Shown here in pieces: positions 16,792 to 24,766 of a stretch of DNA of 49,977 nt (position 1 is its first letter; every line of letters begins with the position of its first letter). The notes under the pieces were generated by a model. The model saw only the letters and a list, made by a program, of their open reading frames with translations. It did not search any database and was not told the origin of the DNA. The position numbers and the translations under genes are program-made. The DNA comes from Rhodovibrionaceae bacterium (GTDB taxonomy: Bacteria > Pseudomonadota > Alphaproteobacteria > Kiloniellales > DSM-21159): positions 1 to 49,977 of the forward strand of contig JANQPZ010000045.1 in the NCBI GenBank assembly GCA_028285215.1. The letters are read 5' to 3'.

Positions 16792-17736
16792 TCAGCGTTT
16801 GCGCGCCAGAACCATCGCCGCCTTCTCGAAGTGCTTTTGCGGCATGTCTTCCGTGACGATCTCCGGCGCGAGGCCGTAACGCGGCAGCTCTTCGATCTTG
16901 CCCCGGAAGTAGTCGCGCCAGGAGATGTAGGCCCTGGACCAGAAACCGCTGTTGCTCTCGTAAAAGGGCTCGATCATGCAGGCGGCGTCCGAGGTGACGC
17001 GCGCAAGCTCCGAGAGCGCCTTGTGACGGAGGCTCTCCATCTGCTCCAGCGCCAGCACCGTGCAGACGAAATCGAACGCAGCGTCTTCGAAGGGGAGGTT
17101 GCTGGCGTCGCCTTGGTGGATCTGGACGCGGCGAAAGGCGGTCGTATCGCGAATGCTCTCGGGGCCGCCCGGCGCGAAACCTTGGATGGCATCGGGGAGA
17201 GTCTCGAACTCCTGGAAGCTCTTGGCGAAGGCGCAGCCGCCCTCCGTCAGTTCTACGCCGCTGAACTCCGTCTCCGGGTACTGGCTGGCCAGGACGAAGA
17301 GGTTCATGCCCGTGCCGCAGCCAATCTCGAGCACCCGCTTGGGCTTGGTCAGGGCAATCGCCTGGCTGAGCAGTGTGAGACGCATGCGGGCGCCGCCCAA
17401 GGCGCTGGCGAAGAAGCGATGCTCGTGCCAGATCCAGGGCACCGCCTTCTGTAGGTGGCCCTTGGTGGTGTCGTAGTTCTCGAGAGTCCGGCCCGCCCAC
17501 TTGGAGTCGTACTCGCCATGAATCGCAGCGCTGTCGCGCCCGCCGTACTGGCGTCGCGTGCCGAACAGAAGAGGCCGCCAGGCGCGCTTGATCAAGAGCT
17601 TGCGCCGCCTGGTTATCTCCCTGTTCCACTCGTCGTCGTTGCCATCGAAGCTTCCATGGACGAAGGGCTGCATGGCGTTCAGGAGCTGCGATTGACTGAG
17701 ACCGAGGCCACTGTCCTCAAGTTTGGATAGCTGCAT
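16792..17736 (-). CDS. SAM-dependent class I methyltransferase, copy 1
   Basis: This 314-residue protein has an N-terminal extension of about 130 residues followed by a Rossmann methyltransferase domain. Motif I is VLEIGCGTGMN at residues 135-145, the acidic strand-2 end is EFSGVELTE, motif II-like IHQGDASNLPFED follows, and FDFVCTVLALEQM is the post-II region. The promoter-distal end converges with ELM1 copy 1 across a 37-bp gap. It probably O- or N-methylates a sugar or another small acceptor in the glycan pathway; specificity is unknown. The ATG at 17736 lacks a strong ribosome site. Confidence 0.82.
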   Translation of the reverse strand: MQLSKLEDSGLGLSQSQLLNAMQPFVHGSFDGNDDEWNREITRRRKLLIKRAWRPLLFGTRRQYGGRDSAAIHGEYDSKWAGRTLENYDTTKGHLQKAVPWIWHEHRFFASALGGARMRLTLLSQAIALTKPKRVLEIGCGTGMNLFVLASQYPETEFSGVELTEGGCAFAKSFQEFETLPDAIQGFAPGGPESIRDTTAFRRVQIHQGDASNLPFEDAAFDFVCTVLALEQMESLRHKALSELARVTSDAACMIEPFYESNSGFWSRAYISWRDYFRGKIEELPRYGLAPEIVTEDMPQKHFEKAAMVLARKR

Positions 17737-18288
17737 TTCTCGCTTTTGTTTCCTTCTTCATCCGTGCCGCCCGCGGACTGAGATGCAAGAGACTTTACAC
17801 ACGTGCTGAGTCGGTGCGGTGAAGCGCTGTAATCTGTGGGAGTGGCAGGAATACGCGACCGTACTTGCGGACTGCCTCATCGTTGACCTGTGAGATATCA
17901 AGTCAACTTATCGCATTTATGTCATAAGCCATTGTAATTTTTGGACATTGGCTTTTGAGTTGTTGTAAGACTCCGACCGCTACGCCAACCCTTAGCCGTG
18001 TCGGAGCGCGAAGGTACGCAGCAGGCTGCGTGTTTGGCAAGTGTTCACGGGGGCTCTGAGTGGATCGTGTCGACCTGCTTTTTTTCGCAAGCACCCATCG
18101 AGATGATTGGTTCGGTTGTTACAGCGACTGTGTTGGCGAAAGTGTTTGAGGAGACTGGAGTTCGCCGACCGGACCTGCGCAATGCCGAACGACGGTCGTG
18201 TCGAGTCGCGACCCGGCGATTCGCCGAAAGAAGCGGTCCCATAGGCCGCCCTCGGCACATGGCGATGCCGTCTTTCTAGGAGCTCTCT
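17737..18288. other. 552-bp intergenic region with an AT-rich core
   Basis: No convincing gene is present. The stretch at about 17880-17975 is markedly AT-rich compared with the rest of the window and lies between two divergent genes, so it probably contains promoters for the minus-strand methyltransferase and the plus-strand sulfotransferase. No specific sigma-factor site could be assigned with confidence. Confidence 0.5.
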
Positions 18289-19170
18289 TTGAAGCAGGCA
18301 CTACAGAAGCTGCGCCGCTGGCGGCGGCATAACACGGCTGTCAGAGAGGCGGATGCCGTTGTGGTTTCCTACCCCAAGTGCGGCAGGACCTGGTTGCTCG
18401 TGCTTCTCTCGAACTACATGGCCGCCACTTATGATCTTCCGAAAGGCCAGCTTCTGAAGTTCGATAACTTCAAGAAGCAGAATTCCGACGCTCCCTCGGT
18501 TTTCTTCACGCATGAGCGTCGCCGTTTTACCTATCTCTCTTCCCATTTGTGCCGACCGGATCGACTGCCTTCCGAGAAGTCGATGTTTCGGAACAAGCGC
18601 CTGATTTTTCTGACCCGCGACCCGCTCGATGCGATCGTCTCCTTGTACTTCCATCGGCGATACCGGGATTGCGACTATCACGGGACGCTGCAAGCGTTCG
18701 TGGACGAGCCCGCCGGGGGACTCGATACGCTCCTGAGTTACTATCTCGATTGGGCGAAGATCCTCCCCGGCATGAACTCCGCCCTGCAGGTGCGGTACGA
18801 GGACCTGCACCAGGAGCCGATTGCGACGTTCGGCGAGATCGTACGCTTCTTGCAGCTGCCCTTCGACGGGGCCGCGGTCGAGAGCGCCGTGGAAGAGTCT
18901 TCCTTCGAGAAGATGAGGTCGGCGGAGCGCAGTGCGGCCTTCGACGCCAAGCGATTGCGGACTCCCGATGCGAATGAACCGAACGCCTACAAGGTCCGTT
19001 CAGGCAAGGTCGGCGGTCATGAGGATCATCTTTCGGCTGCCGAGATAAGCCGACTGAACGAGCGCGTGCGCGAGACGCTCGGCGGGCTCTTCGGCTATGG
19101 AGAGACGGGGCAGGAACAGTCCAGCACTTCGGCGCTACGCGAGGCCTCCTCGGCCCGCCGCCGCGCTTAG
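18289..19170 (+). CDS. Sulfotransferase domain protein, copy 2
   Basis: This 293-residue protein has the 5'-phosphosulfate loop YPKCGRTW at residues 28-35 and the 3'-phosphate motif TRDPLDAIVSLYF (R110, S118), followed by QVRYEDL and a C-terminal YKVRSGKVGGHEDHLS segment. It is a clear but diverged relative of the sulfotransferase at 14399. The start is TTG at 18289: AGGAG at 18278-18282 is six bases upstream, and an in-frame stop at 18277 excludes longer forms. It has no hydrophobic anchor. The gene stands alone on this strand and converges with the oxygenase gene. It probably transfers sulfate from PAPS to a glycan or lipid. Confidence 0.85.
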   Translation: MKQALQKLRRWRRHNTAVREADAVVVSYPKCGRTWLLVLLSNYMAATYDLPKGQLLKFDNFKKQNSDAPSVFFTHERRRFTYLSSHLCRPDRLPSEKSMFRNKRLIFLTRDPLDAIVSLYFHRRYRDCDYHGTLQAFVDEPAGGLDTLLSYYLDWAKILPGMNSALQVRYEDLHQEPIATFGEIVRFLQLPFDGAAVESAVEESSFEKMRSAERSAAFDAKRLRTPDANEPNAYKVRSGKVGGHEDHLSAAEISRLNERVRETLGGLFGYGETGQEQSSTSALREASSARRRA

Positions 19171-19183
19171 AGCAGATCGGCCG

Positions 19184-20041
19184 TTATGCAGACGCGCCCG
19201 GAACCAGGCGGTTGAGCACGTTTTTCAACAGCGAAGGCTGCTGGGGCGTGCGCGTGAAGTAGAGTTCCTGCTTGCCCGCGTAGCACTCGCCAAGGAAGTT
19301 GATGTAGCGTCGCGTGAGTTGCGTCACCGAGCGCGGCGAGACCCCGTGTATGCTGTAGGGAGAATTCAGCCAGGTCACCAGGCGGTTGGCCTTATACTCT
19401 ACTGTCTTGACCTTCTCGATGTACTTGGCATCGATCGTATTGCGGCCGCGGTGTTTGGGAAAGCGCCCTTTCAGACGATAGAATTCCAGATCTCCGCCAT
19501 CGGCGTGATCGTCCGCATGGCGGAAGTACAGCAGAGCGGCGAACAGTTTGGCCGGGTTGTCGAGGTGCGGTTCGCGCACCGACGAGACCTGCGTGACCGG
19601 GCTGTTCACGCCGAACTGGCAGTCCATCATGAGGTCCGCTTCCCGGTTGTCCGGATTCTTGGTTTGGCCCGGATGCCGCAGTCCGATGGTGAAGTCCTCC
19701 AGCGGCTTGCCGAAGTTCTCGGCAAGATCGGGGTGGGCGCGGGGAATCCAGTCCGCCCAAAACCGCTTCACCTCCTCGAAGAAGGCCGGCGAGGCGTGGT
19801 AGGCGAAGAAGTCCCGCCAGACTTCGGGCATGTCCGCGTTGTCGCAGACGGCGCGCGCGGACATCAGGTAGAGGCTGTTGTTCTCGATGGTCTTGCCGTT
19901 CGCGACGAGCTCCAGCGAGGGGTAGCTCGCTTCAAGCTCCGCGAAGTAGTCGGGCGGAAGGGCTTCGTCGATAACGATATGCGGATAGGGCTCGGCGACG
20001 ATCTGCGAAGCCTGGGCGCGACTGAGGATGCTGACGGCCAT
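19184..20041 (-). CDS. 2OG-Fe(II) oxygenase-like protein
   Basis: This 285-residue protein is consistent with a 2-oxoglutarate/Fe(II) dioxygenase of the prolyl-4-hydroxylase type. The HxD pair is EPHLDN (H159, D161), GGDLEFYR (about 182-189) matches the strand after it, and NSPYSIHGVSPR supplies the distal H232 and R237 (2OG-binding). Such enzymes hydroxylate peptides, lipids or small molecules. It is immediately convergent with sulfotransferase copy 2 and lies downstream of a methyltransferase-like gene on its own strand (67-bp gap). A role in modifying the glycan product or its lipid is inference. Confidence 0.7.
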   Translation of the reverse strand: MAVSILSRAQASQIVAEPYPHIVIDEALPPDYFAELEASYPSLELVANGKTIENNSLYLMSARAVCDNADMPEVWRDFFAYHASPAFFEEVKRFWADWIPRAHPDLAENFGKPLEDFTIGLRHPGQTKNPDNREADLMMDCQFGVNSPVTQVSSVREPHLDNPAKLFAALLYFRHADDHADGGDLEFYRLKGRFPKHRGRNTIDAKYIEKVKTVEYKANRLVTWLNSPYSIHGVSPRSVTQLTRRYINFLGECYAGKQELYFTRTPQQPSLLKNVLNRLVPGASA

Positions 20042-20108
20042 GGGAAAGCTCTAAACTTCGATCTTGGGGCGGGGGGCGATGGCGTCGGACGGGCGGCCTG
20101 ACTGCACC

Positions 20109-21038
20109 TCAGGGTGCGGTGGCCGCTGCCTTGGGCGCCGAATAGTCGGTACGCAACTGGGAATCATCGATAGCTTCCGCGTAGAGGCCCTGGATCGGCA
20201 GTTCAAAAGCCTCTTCACTCTGCTTGCGCAAGAGCGCGAACACCAGAAGGTTTTTGTCCGCTTCTTGAAGCCGGGAGATGCTCTCGTTGAAGCGCTCGCC
20301 CGGCTTGGGCTCGCGGCCGATGCGTTTGAGCCGCTTCTTGAAGCCTTGCCAGCCGGTCTGCCGGGTGTTCTTGACGTCGGACAGCAGCGTGCGGAGCTCG
20401 ACCGGTTTCATGTCGGGCAGGAGCGCTGCGAAATCGGTGCCTTGGTCTGGCGGAGTGAAGAGCACGCCTGCGCCGTAGCGGTTGGCGATACCGAGGGCCT
20501 CGAGGCCGTAGCCGTTGCGGTGGGCGAGTGCGTGAAACAGATTGGGATGAAAGCAATAGAAGCCGTGGTTGACGTAATTCATGAAGGGCAGCAGGTGAAG
20601 CATGAGCCCGCCGGGCTTGGCCAGCCTGTGAATGTTTCGAAAGACCGATGCCTGATTGAAGATATGCTCGCCGGTGCCGTTGTTGGTCACCAGCATGAAG
20701 GTCTCTTTGAAGTCGTAGTCGGCCTCGAGGTCGCGATTGAGATCCATGATCAGGCTGCCGTAGGTCGCGTTGACGTCGATCGCCTGGTAGTCGGCGAATC
20801 CTAGGCAGCGGTAATAGGCTTCGGTCTTGCCTTTGCGGTCTTTCGAGGTCGCGCCAAGAAGGCTCGTCAATCCGTCGTGGTCGAAATCGCTGCGGCGCGC
20901 GGCGCTGCCGACGACGTGACGTAAGGCGGCATCGTCGGCGTTGAAGGTCTGGTTTCCCAGCTCGATCACGGTCGGACGGGGCGGCAGGAGTTCGACTGCG
21001 GCCCGTGCCAGCAACGTCATCGTCGGATTGAAGCTCAT
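20109..21038 (-). CDS. Methyltransferase-like protein
   Basis: This is a 309-residue protein. Its organisation is methyltransferase-like: VIELGNQTFN near residue 25 in place of the usual motif I, AIDVNATYGSLIMDLN at the second-strand position, FMLVTNNGTGEHIFNQ as post-motif segment, then LAKPGGLMLHLLPF, a typical 'carrier of the methyl domain' strand. Motif I lacks the GxGxG pattern, so activity is uncertain. I chose ATG 21038 because GGAG stands six bases upstream; a longer start at 21167 adds 43 low-complexity residues. It lies between GT-A copy B and the oxygenase on the same strand. Confidence 0.6.
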   Translation of the reverse strand: MSFNPTMTLLARAAVELLPPRPTVIELGNQTFNADDAALRHVVGSAARRSDFDHDGLTSLLGATSKDRKGKTEAYYRCLGFADYQAIDVNATYGSLIMDLNRDLEADYDFKETFMLVTNNGTGEHIFNQASVFRNIHRLAKPGGLMLHLLPFMNYVNHGFYCFHPNLFHALAHRNGYGLEALGIANRYGAGVLFTPPDQGTDFAALLPDMKPVELRTLLSDVKNTRQTGWQGFKKRLKRIGREPKPGERFNESISRLQEADKNLLVFALLRKQSEEAFELPIQGLYAEAIDDSQLRTDYSAPKAAATAP

Positions 21039-21267
21039 GAACTGCTCCGTAGGGGCTTTCCCCCCGCTGCCGAAGCCGCCTTCAGGCTTCGTGAGCGCGG
21101 TCTCTCCGACCGTGCCAACTCTCATGTGAAGCCCAGGGCCGTAACGCAGTGCGCCCTGGAGGTTCAAGGCGGTGGCGACGGTGAGCGGCGGCCTCGAAAG
21201 CCGTCGCCGGTCGGGCCGAGCGCCATGACCACGTCGGGTCGGACCCTATCCCAGAGCCGGCGCAGCC

Positions 21268-22185
21268 CTAGGCTGCGGCGGCGGGCAGCGGCGGTGTGCG
21301 TTCCAGCACGTCCAGGGCATCGTGTCGGATGTGGTTCTGGCGCATCTCGTCCTGGAGCTGCGCCTCGGTGACGACGCCCTCGGCCAGGCATTCGCGCAGA
21401 AGTCCGAAGAAGAAGTGCTGCTGCGCCGTGTCGGGATGCGGCTGGTAGTGGGAAGGGGCGCCGCCCCAGCCCAGAAAGGCCCGTTTCAGCGGCCGCATCC
21501 AGGTCCTCGGCCGGCTCGCCTTGAACTTCTTGGAAGCTGAGATGAAGTCGACCGGAAGGCCGGTCTTCCAAGGCTGGGTCTGGCGCTTCGTGTTGTGCAG
21601 AAGCTTGGTTTCGGGGCCCAGGTGGTCGTAGTCGTTCCAGCAGTCCTCTAGCTTGCCCAGGGAGTCGCGCGGCTCGGCCTTGAGACAGATCCAATCCATG
21701 TAGTCGCGCTTCCGCTCGAACAGCTCAGCAAAGTTTTCCTTCACCCGCCAGTGGGTCAGCCGCGCGCAATCGAGCATCATCGCGCTGCTCGCCATGCAGC
21801 CGTCGAGGCCCTTGCTTCCCGAGCGGGCGCGGCAGACGATGGCCTTGCCCTCCATGTCGCGGCTCAGCAGCTCCCAGATGTCGCCGACCGCGAAGATGTC
21901 GGGGTCGACGACCATGGCGCGGCCCTCGTAGCCCATCAGTTCCGGCGGCATGAAACGCAGCGGCGTGAAGGACTGCAGGTCGTCGTAGCGCCAGACCCGC
22001 GAGCCGCCCTCGCGCAGGAAGGACTGGCCCTCCCGCTCGCGCAGGAAGGGGTGATCTTTCGTATGTATGATTTTCACATCGAAGGAGTCGCGACTTCGCG
22101 AGTTGCGCATCAGGGAGTAGCGCGACACCAGGGCGCCGATATACTGACGCTCGTTGGTGTGGATGAAGACGCAAGGCTTGGGCAT
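21268..22185 (-). CDS. GT-A-type glycosyltransferase-like protein, copy B
   Basis: This 305-residue paralogue of the gene at 13468-14370 shares the CVFIHTNERQ start, the block DLQSFTPLRFMPPELMGY, the acidic VVDPDIFAVGDIWELLSRD motif, the HLGPETKLLHNTKR segment and the ending RHDALDVLERTPPLP. Differences cluster in residues about 220-260, before the PHPDTAQQHFFFGLL block, and could reflect acceptor specificity. The start is ATG. It is divergent from ELM1 copy 2 across a 568-bp gap. The donor is unknown; GT8-like nucleotide-sugar binding is inferred from the DxD-type motif. Confidence 0.65.
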   Translation of the reverse strand: MPKPCVFIHTNERQYIGALVSRYSLMRNSRSRDSFDVKIIHTKDHPFLREREGQSFLREGGSRVWRYDDLQSFTPLRFMPPELMGYEGRAMVVDPDIFAVGDIWELLSRDMEGKAIVCRARSGSKGLDGCMASSAMMLDCARLTHWRVKENFAELFERKRDYMDWICLKAEPRDSLGKLEDCWNDYDHLGPETKLLHNTKRQTQPWKTGLPVDFISASKKFKASRPRTWMRPLKRAFLGWGGAPSHYQPHPDTAQQHFFFGLLRECLAEGVVTEAQLQDEMRQNHIRHDALDVLERTPPLPAAAA

Positions 22186-22753
22186 AGTCGGCGGAATCCG
22201 TCAGGTTGCTCGTGACGCGACACAATAAGCATCGGGCGCGGGCTTGCAAGTCGTGCGACCGGGCCGGATGGGAACAAGCTGCGCCCGTGGACCGGGCTGT
22301 CGAACGGTCTTTTCGGCCGCCGCGGAGGGGGGCCCGAGACAGGCTTCCTGCAGGACGTCTTCGATGACCCGGTCGGGGCGTAGAGCGAACCGGTCGATTC
22401 GGTCGTGGAAGCAGTCCTCTCCGATCGCCGTCTGGCAGTCCACCTACTGTCGTGGTGTCGCCGCCGAATGGCACGCCCGGCGAGCATGCGGACGGTGATA
22501 TTGCCGCTATGCGTTTCCTTGCCGGCCGCTTTCCCGGCCTTTATACCACTGATCCCATGATCGGTGAACGAACCGGCCCGCCGCTACTGGCGGCTGCGAC
22601 CGAGCAAAGCGTGGCCCCTTCGGTTTCCGCGTCGCCGGCACCAGGGACGTACGCCTCTGTAGCCTGCAAGTCCCATAACGTATAAGCGCCGCTGTCCGAC
22701 TCCGCTCTTGGAGCGCTCCCCTCTCTTCTCCGTTTGTCACAAGGTTCGGTCCC
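22186..22753. other. 568-bp intergenic region
   Basis: This divergent gap lies between GT-A copy B (minus) and ELM1 copy 2 (plus). Short open frames exist but none shows recognisable domains or a good ribosome site. In the parallel block at 13.4-17.7 kb the same position holds a sulfotransferase gene plus 175 bp, so this gap may be a site where a gene was lost. Promoters in both directions are expected; no element was recognised. Confidence 0.45.
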
Positions 22754-23974
22754 ATGTCCGACTCCACACCGCGAGCAAACGCTCTGCCCGCCTCCCAGGA
22801 TCTCTCTCTGCCTGCGACGGGGGCAGCCGCTGCGACCTCCGCACCCCGCGTCTGGGTGCTGATCAGCGACAAGATTGGGGACGACAGCCAGAGTCTGTTG
22901 GTGGCGGAGACACTGGGCTGGCCCTTCGAAGTGCACAAGATGGTCTTCGGCGACCGCGAATGGCGCTGGCGCGCGCGCAGGAGGGGCCCGACGTTGGACA
23001 ACGTAATCGCCGAGGAGTCCTCCGGTCTCGAGCCACCCTGGCCCGACCTAGTGATCTCGGCAGGGCGGCGCCAGGTTCCGGTCGTCATCTGGATCAAGCA
23101 GCAGTCGGGCGGTCGCACCCGGCTGGTGCAGTTCAATCGGCCGCCCGAAATTGATGCCTTCGACCTGGTGATTGCGCCGCCGCAGTTGCGGGTGCCGCCG
23201 CGCCACAATGTCTTCAATCTCAGGCTGGCTCTGCAGCGCCGCGACGATCCCAAGCGCCTGGAGGAGGCCGGTGCCCGCTGGGAAGCGCGTTTGGCCGGAC
23301 GGCCGCGGCCCTGGATCGCTGCGATGGTGGGAGGGCCGGCCTGGCCCTTCAGCTTTGAAGCGCCTTTCGCCGCCGAGATGATGCGACAGCTACAAGCCTA
23401 TGCCGAGGGGCAGGGCGGCTCGCTTCTAGTCAGCACGAGTCGCCGCACGCCCGACGACGCGGCGGCGGCCATGGTCGCCGCCGCACGGCCTTGCGATTTC
23501 GTCTACCGTTGGAGCAGCGACCCCGAGACCAATCCCTACTTCGGCTTTCTGGCACTGGCTGATCAGTTCGTCGTGACCGGCGACAGCGCCTCGATGCTGA
23601 CTGAAATTGTGCGGCTGGGAAAACCAGTGGCCATCTACAACATGCCCGAGCGTTGGTCGCTGAATAAGAGGGTCAAGAGCGTCTTTCGCAACATGCTGCA
23701 CGGCTCGCACCTCCCGGAGGATCGTCCGATGTCAGCGCTAAGGCGCAGGCTCAGTGATGCCGGGCAACATCTGGGCTTCGGCTACCAGCGCGACTTTCCG
23801 CACTTCCACCGCCGGCTGGTGCAGGGCGGCTGGGCCAACCGCTTCGGCGATCCGATCACGCCGCCCACAGCCCAACCGCCGGACGACCTGCCGTTGGTGG
23901 TGGCGCGGATCCGCCGCCTGATGGCGGAGGCCGGCCACGACATCGGCGGTTCCCTGCCGGACAGGGTCGCCTAG
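22754..23974 (+). CDS. ELM1 family protein (GT-B-like), copy 2
   Basis: This is a 406-residue paralogue of the genes at 15540 and 24763. After a variable N-terminal 30 residues come VWVLISDKIGDDSQ, PPWPDLVISAGRR, KQQSGGRTRLVQ, MVGGPAWPFSF and the strongly conserved NPYFGFLALADQFVVTGDS. The last block, with its TGDS turn, corresponds to the nucleotide-sugar region of GT-B enzymes. No signal peptide or membrane helix is evident. It is convergent with the methyltransferase at 24026 and divergent from GT-A copy B, repeating the arrangement seen at 13.4-17.7 kb. Confidence 0.8.
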   Translation: MSDSTPRANALPASQDLSLPATGAAAATSAPRVWVLISDKIGDDSQSLLVAETLGWPFEVHKMVFGDREWRWRARRRGPTLDNVIAEESSGLEPPWPDLVISAGRRQVPVVIWIKQQSGGRTRLVQFNRPPEIDAFDLVIAPPQLRVPPRHNVFNLRLALQRRDDPKRLEEAGARWEARLAGRPRPWIAAMVGGPAWPFSFEAPFAAEMMRQLQAYAEGQGGSLLVSTSRRTPDDAAAAMVAAARPCDFVYRWSSDPETNPYFGFLALADQFVVTGDSASMLTEIVRLGKPVAIYNMPERWSLNKRVKSVFRNMLHGSHLPEDRPMSALRRRLSDAGQHLGFGYQRDFPHFHRRLVQGGWANRFGDPITPPTAQPPDDLPLVVARIRRLMAEAGHDIGGSLPDRVA

Positions 23975-24025
23975 TCTTCTTCGCAGCAACCGTCTCCTGC
24001 ACGGCCGCCCGGCGCGGGCCCCGAC

Positions 24026-24766
24026 TTAAGGCTCCTTGGAGACGACGAGCTGGCCGCCGCTTCCGTTCGCGCCGCTGCCTTCCAGGATCGACCAGGAGCG
24101 CTTGGGTTTGCCGAACAGCCCGAAGTAGGGCTTGTTCTCGCCCTTGGTGCCCAGCACGAAGCGGTAGTGCACCTTCGGGTGGCGCGCGGCGACTTCGCGG
24201 ACCACCTCGGCCCACCATTCCGGCGGTCGGACGGTGCAGTGCGCGTTCTCGCCGTTCGGCAGCACCTTCTTGGCCGGATAGCAGGCGACGCCGACGTAGA
24301 GGAACAGGCGCGCGAAGCCGAACAGCTCTTCCACGATCCAGGGAACGTCCGCCTCCGGGCAATGCTCCATGACGTCGGTGCAGATGACGCCGTCGAACTG
24401 ACCGCTCGGCAGGGTCCAGAACGCCTGGTAGCCGGGATCGTACTTGGTGATCTGCTCCAGCCCCCAATAGGTTCCCAGGTCCTTGACCGTCTGCCCGTCG
24501 GGAAGCTCGATGTCCTGCCAGGTGTACTGCTGGCCCTTGCCGGAGCCGTAGTCGAGCAGAGTGCGGGCGCCCGTCGCATCGATCAGTTTCTTGATCGCCA
24601 TGGCATGCGGCGGCAGGCTCTTGCCGGTGAAGGTGTCTTCCGGCGCGATGCCGTGCACCGTGTCACCTTCCGTGTGCATGCGCTTGTAGAGCGCCACGAG
24701 TTCCTGGTAGCGCGGGCTGGGCGCCTGGCGGCTGTATGTTTCGGGCATGGCCTCTTTGCTTCTCAC
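24026..24766 (-). CDS. SAM-dependent methyltransferase, copy 2
   Basis: This 246-residue class I methyltransferase has motif I LLDYGSGKGQQY (residues about 70-81), a DGVICTDVMEHC post-motif strand and a long insertion with ENAHCTVRPPEWW. Similar proteins occur in O-antigen and capsule loci. The GTG at 24766 overlaps the TGA of ELM1 copy 3 (GTGA), suggesting coupled translation; an ATG at 24748 is an alternative start after AGAGG but with very short spacing. It is convergent with ELM1 copy 2. The product would be cytoplasmic. The acceptor is probably a sugar intermediate, by context. Confidence 0.8.
   Translation of the reverse strand: MRSKEAMPETYSRQAPSPRYQELVALYKRMHTEGDTVHGIAPEDTFTGKSLPPHAMAIKKLIDATGARTLLDYGSGKGQQYTWQDIELPDGQTVKDLGTYWGLEQITKYDPGYQAFWTLPSGQFDGVICTDVMEHCPEADVPWIVEELFGFARLFLYVGVACYPAKKVLPNGENAHCTVRPPEWWAEVVREVAARHPKVHYRFVLGTKGENKPYFGLFGKPKRSWSILEGSGANGSGGQLVVSKEP

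Noticed and set aside
22201..22443. 80-codon minus-strand frame in the gap between GT-A copy B and ELM1 copy 2
   Set aside because: It has an ATG and a mixed composition but no ribosome site and no recognisable domain. It could be a relic, but the evidence is too weak to call it a gene.
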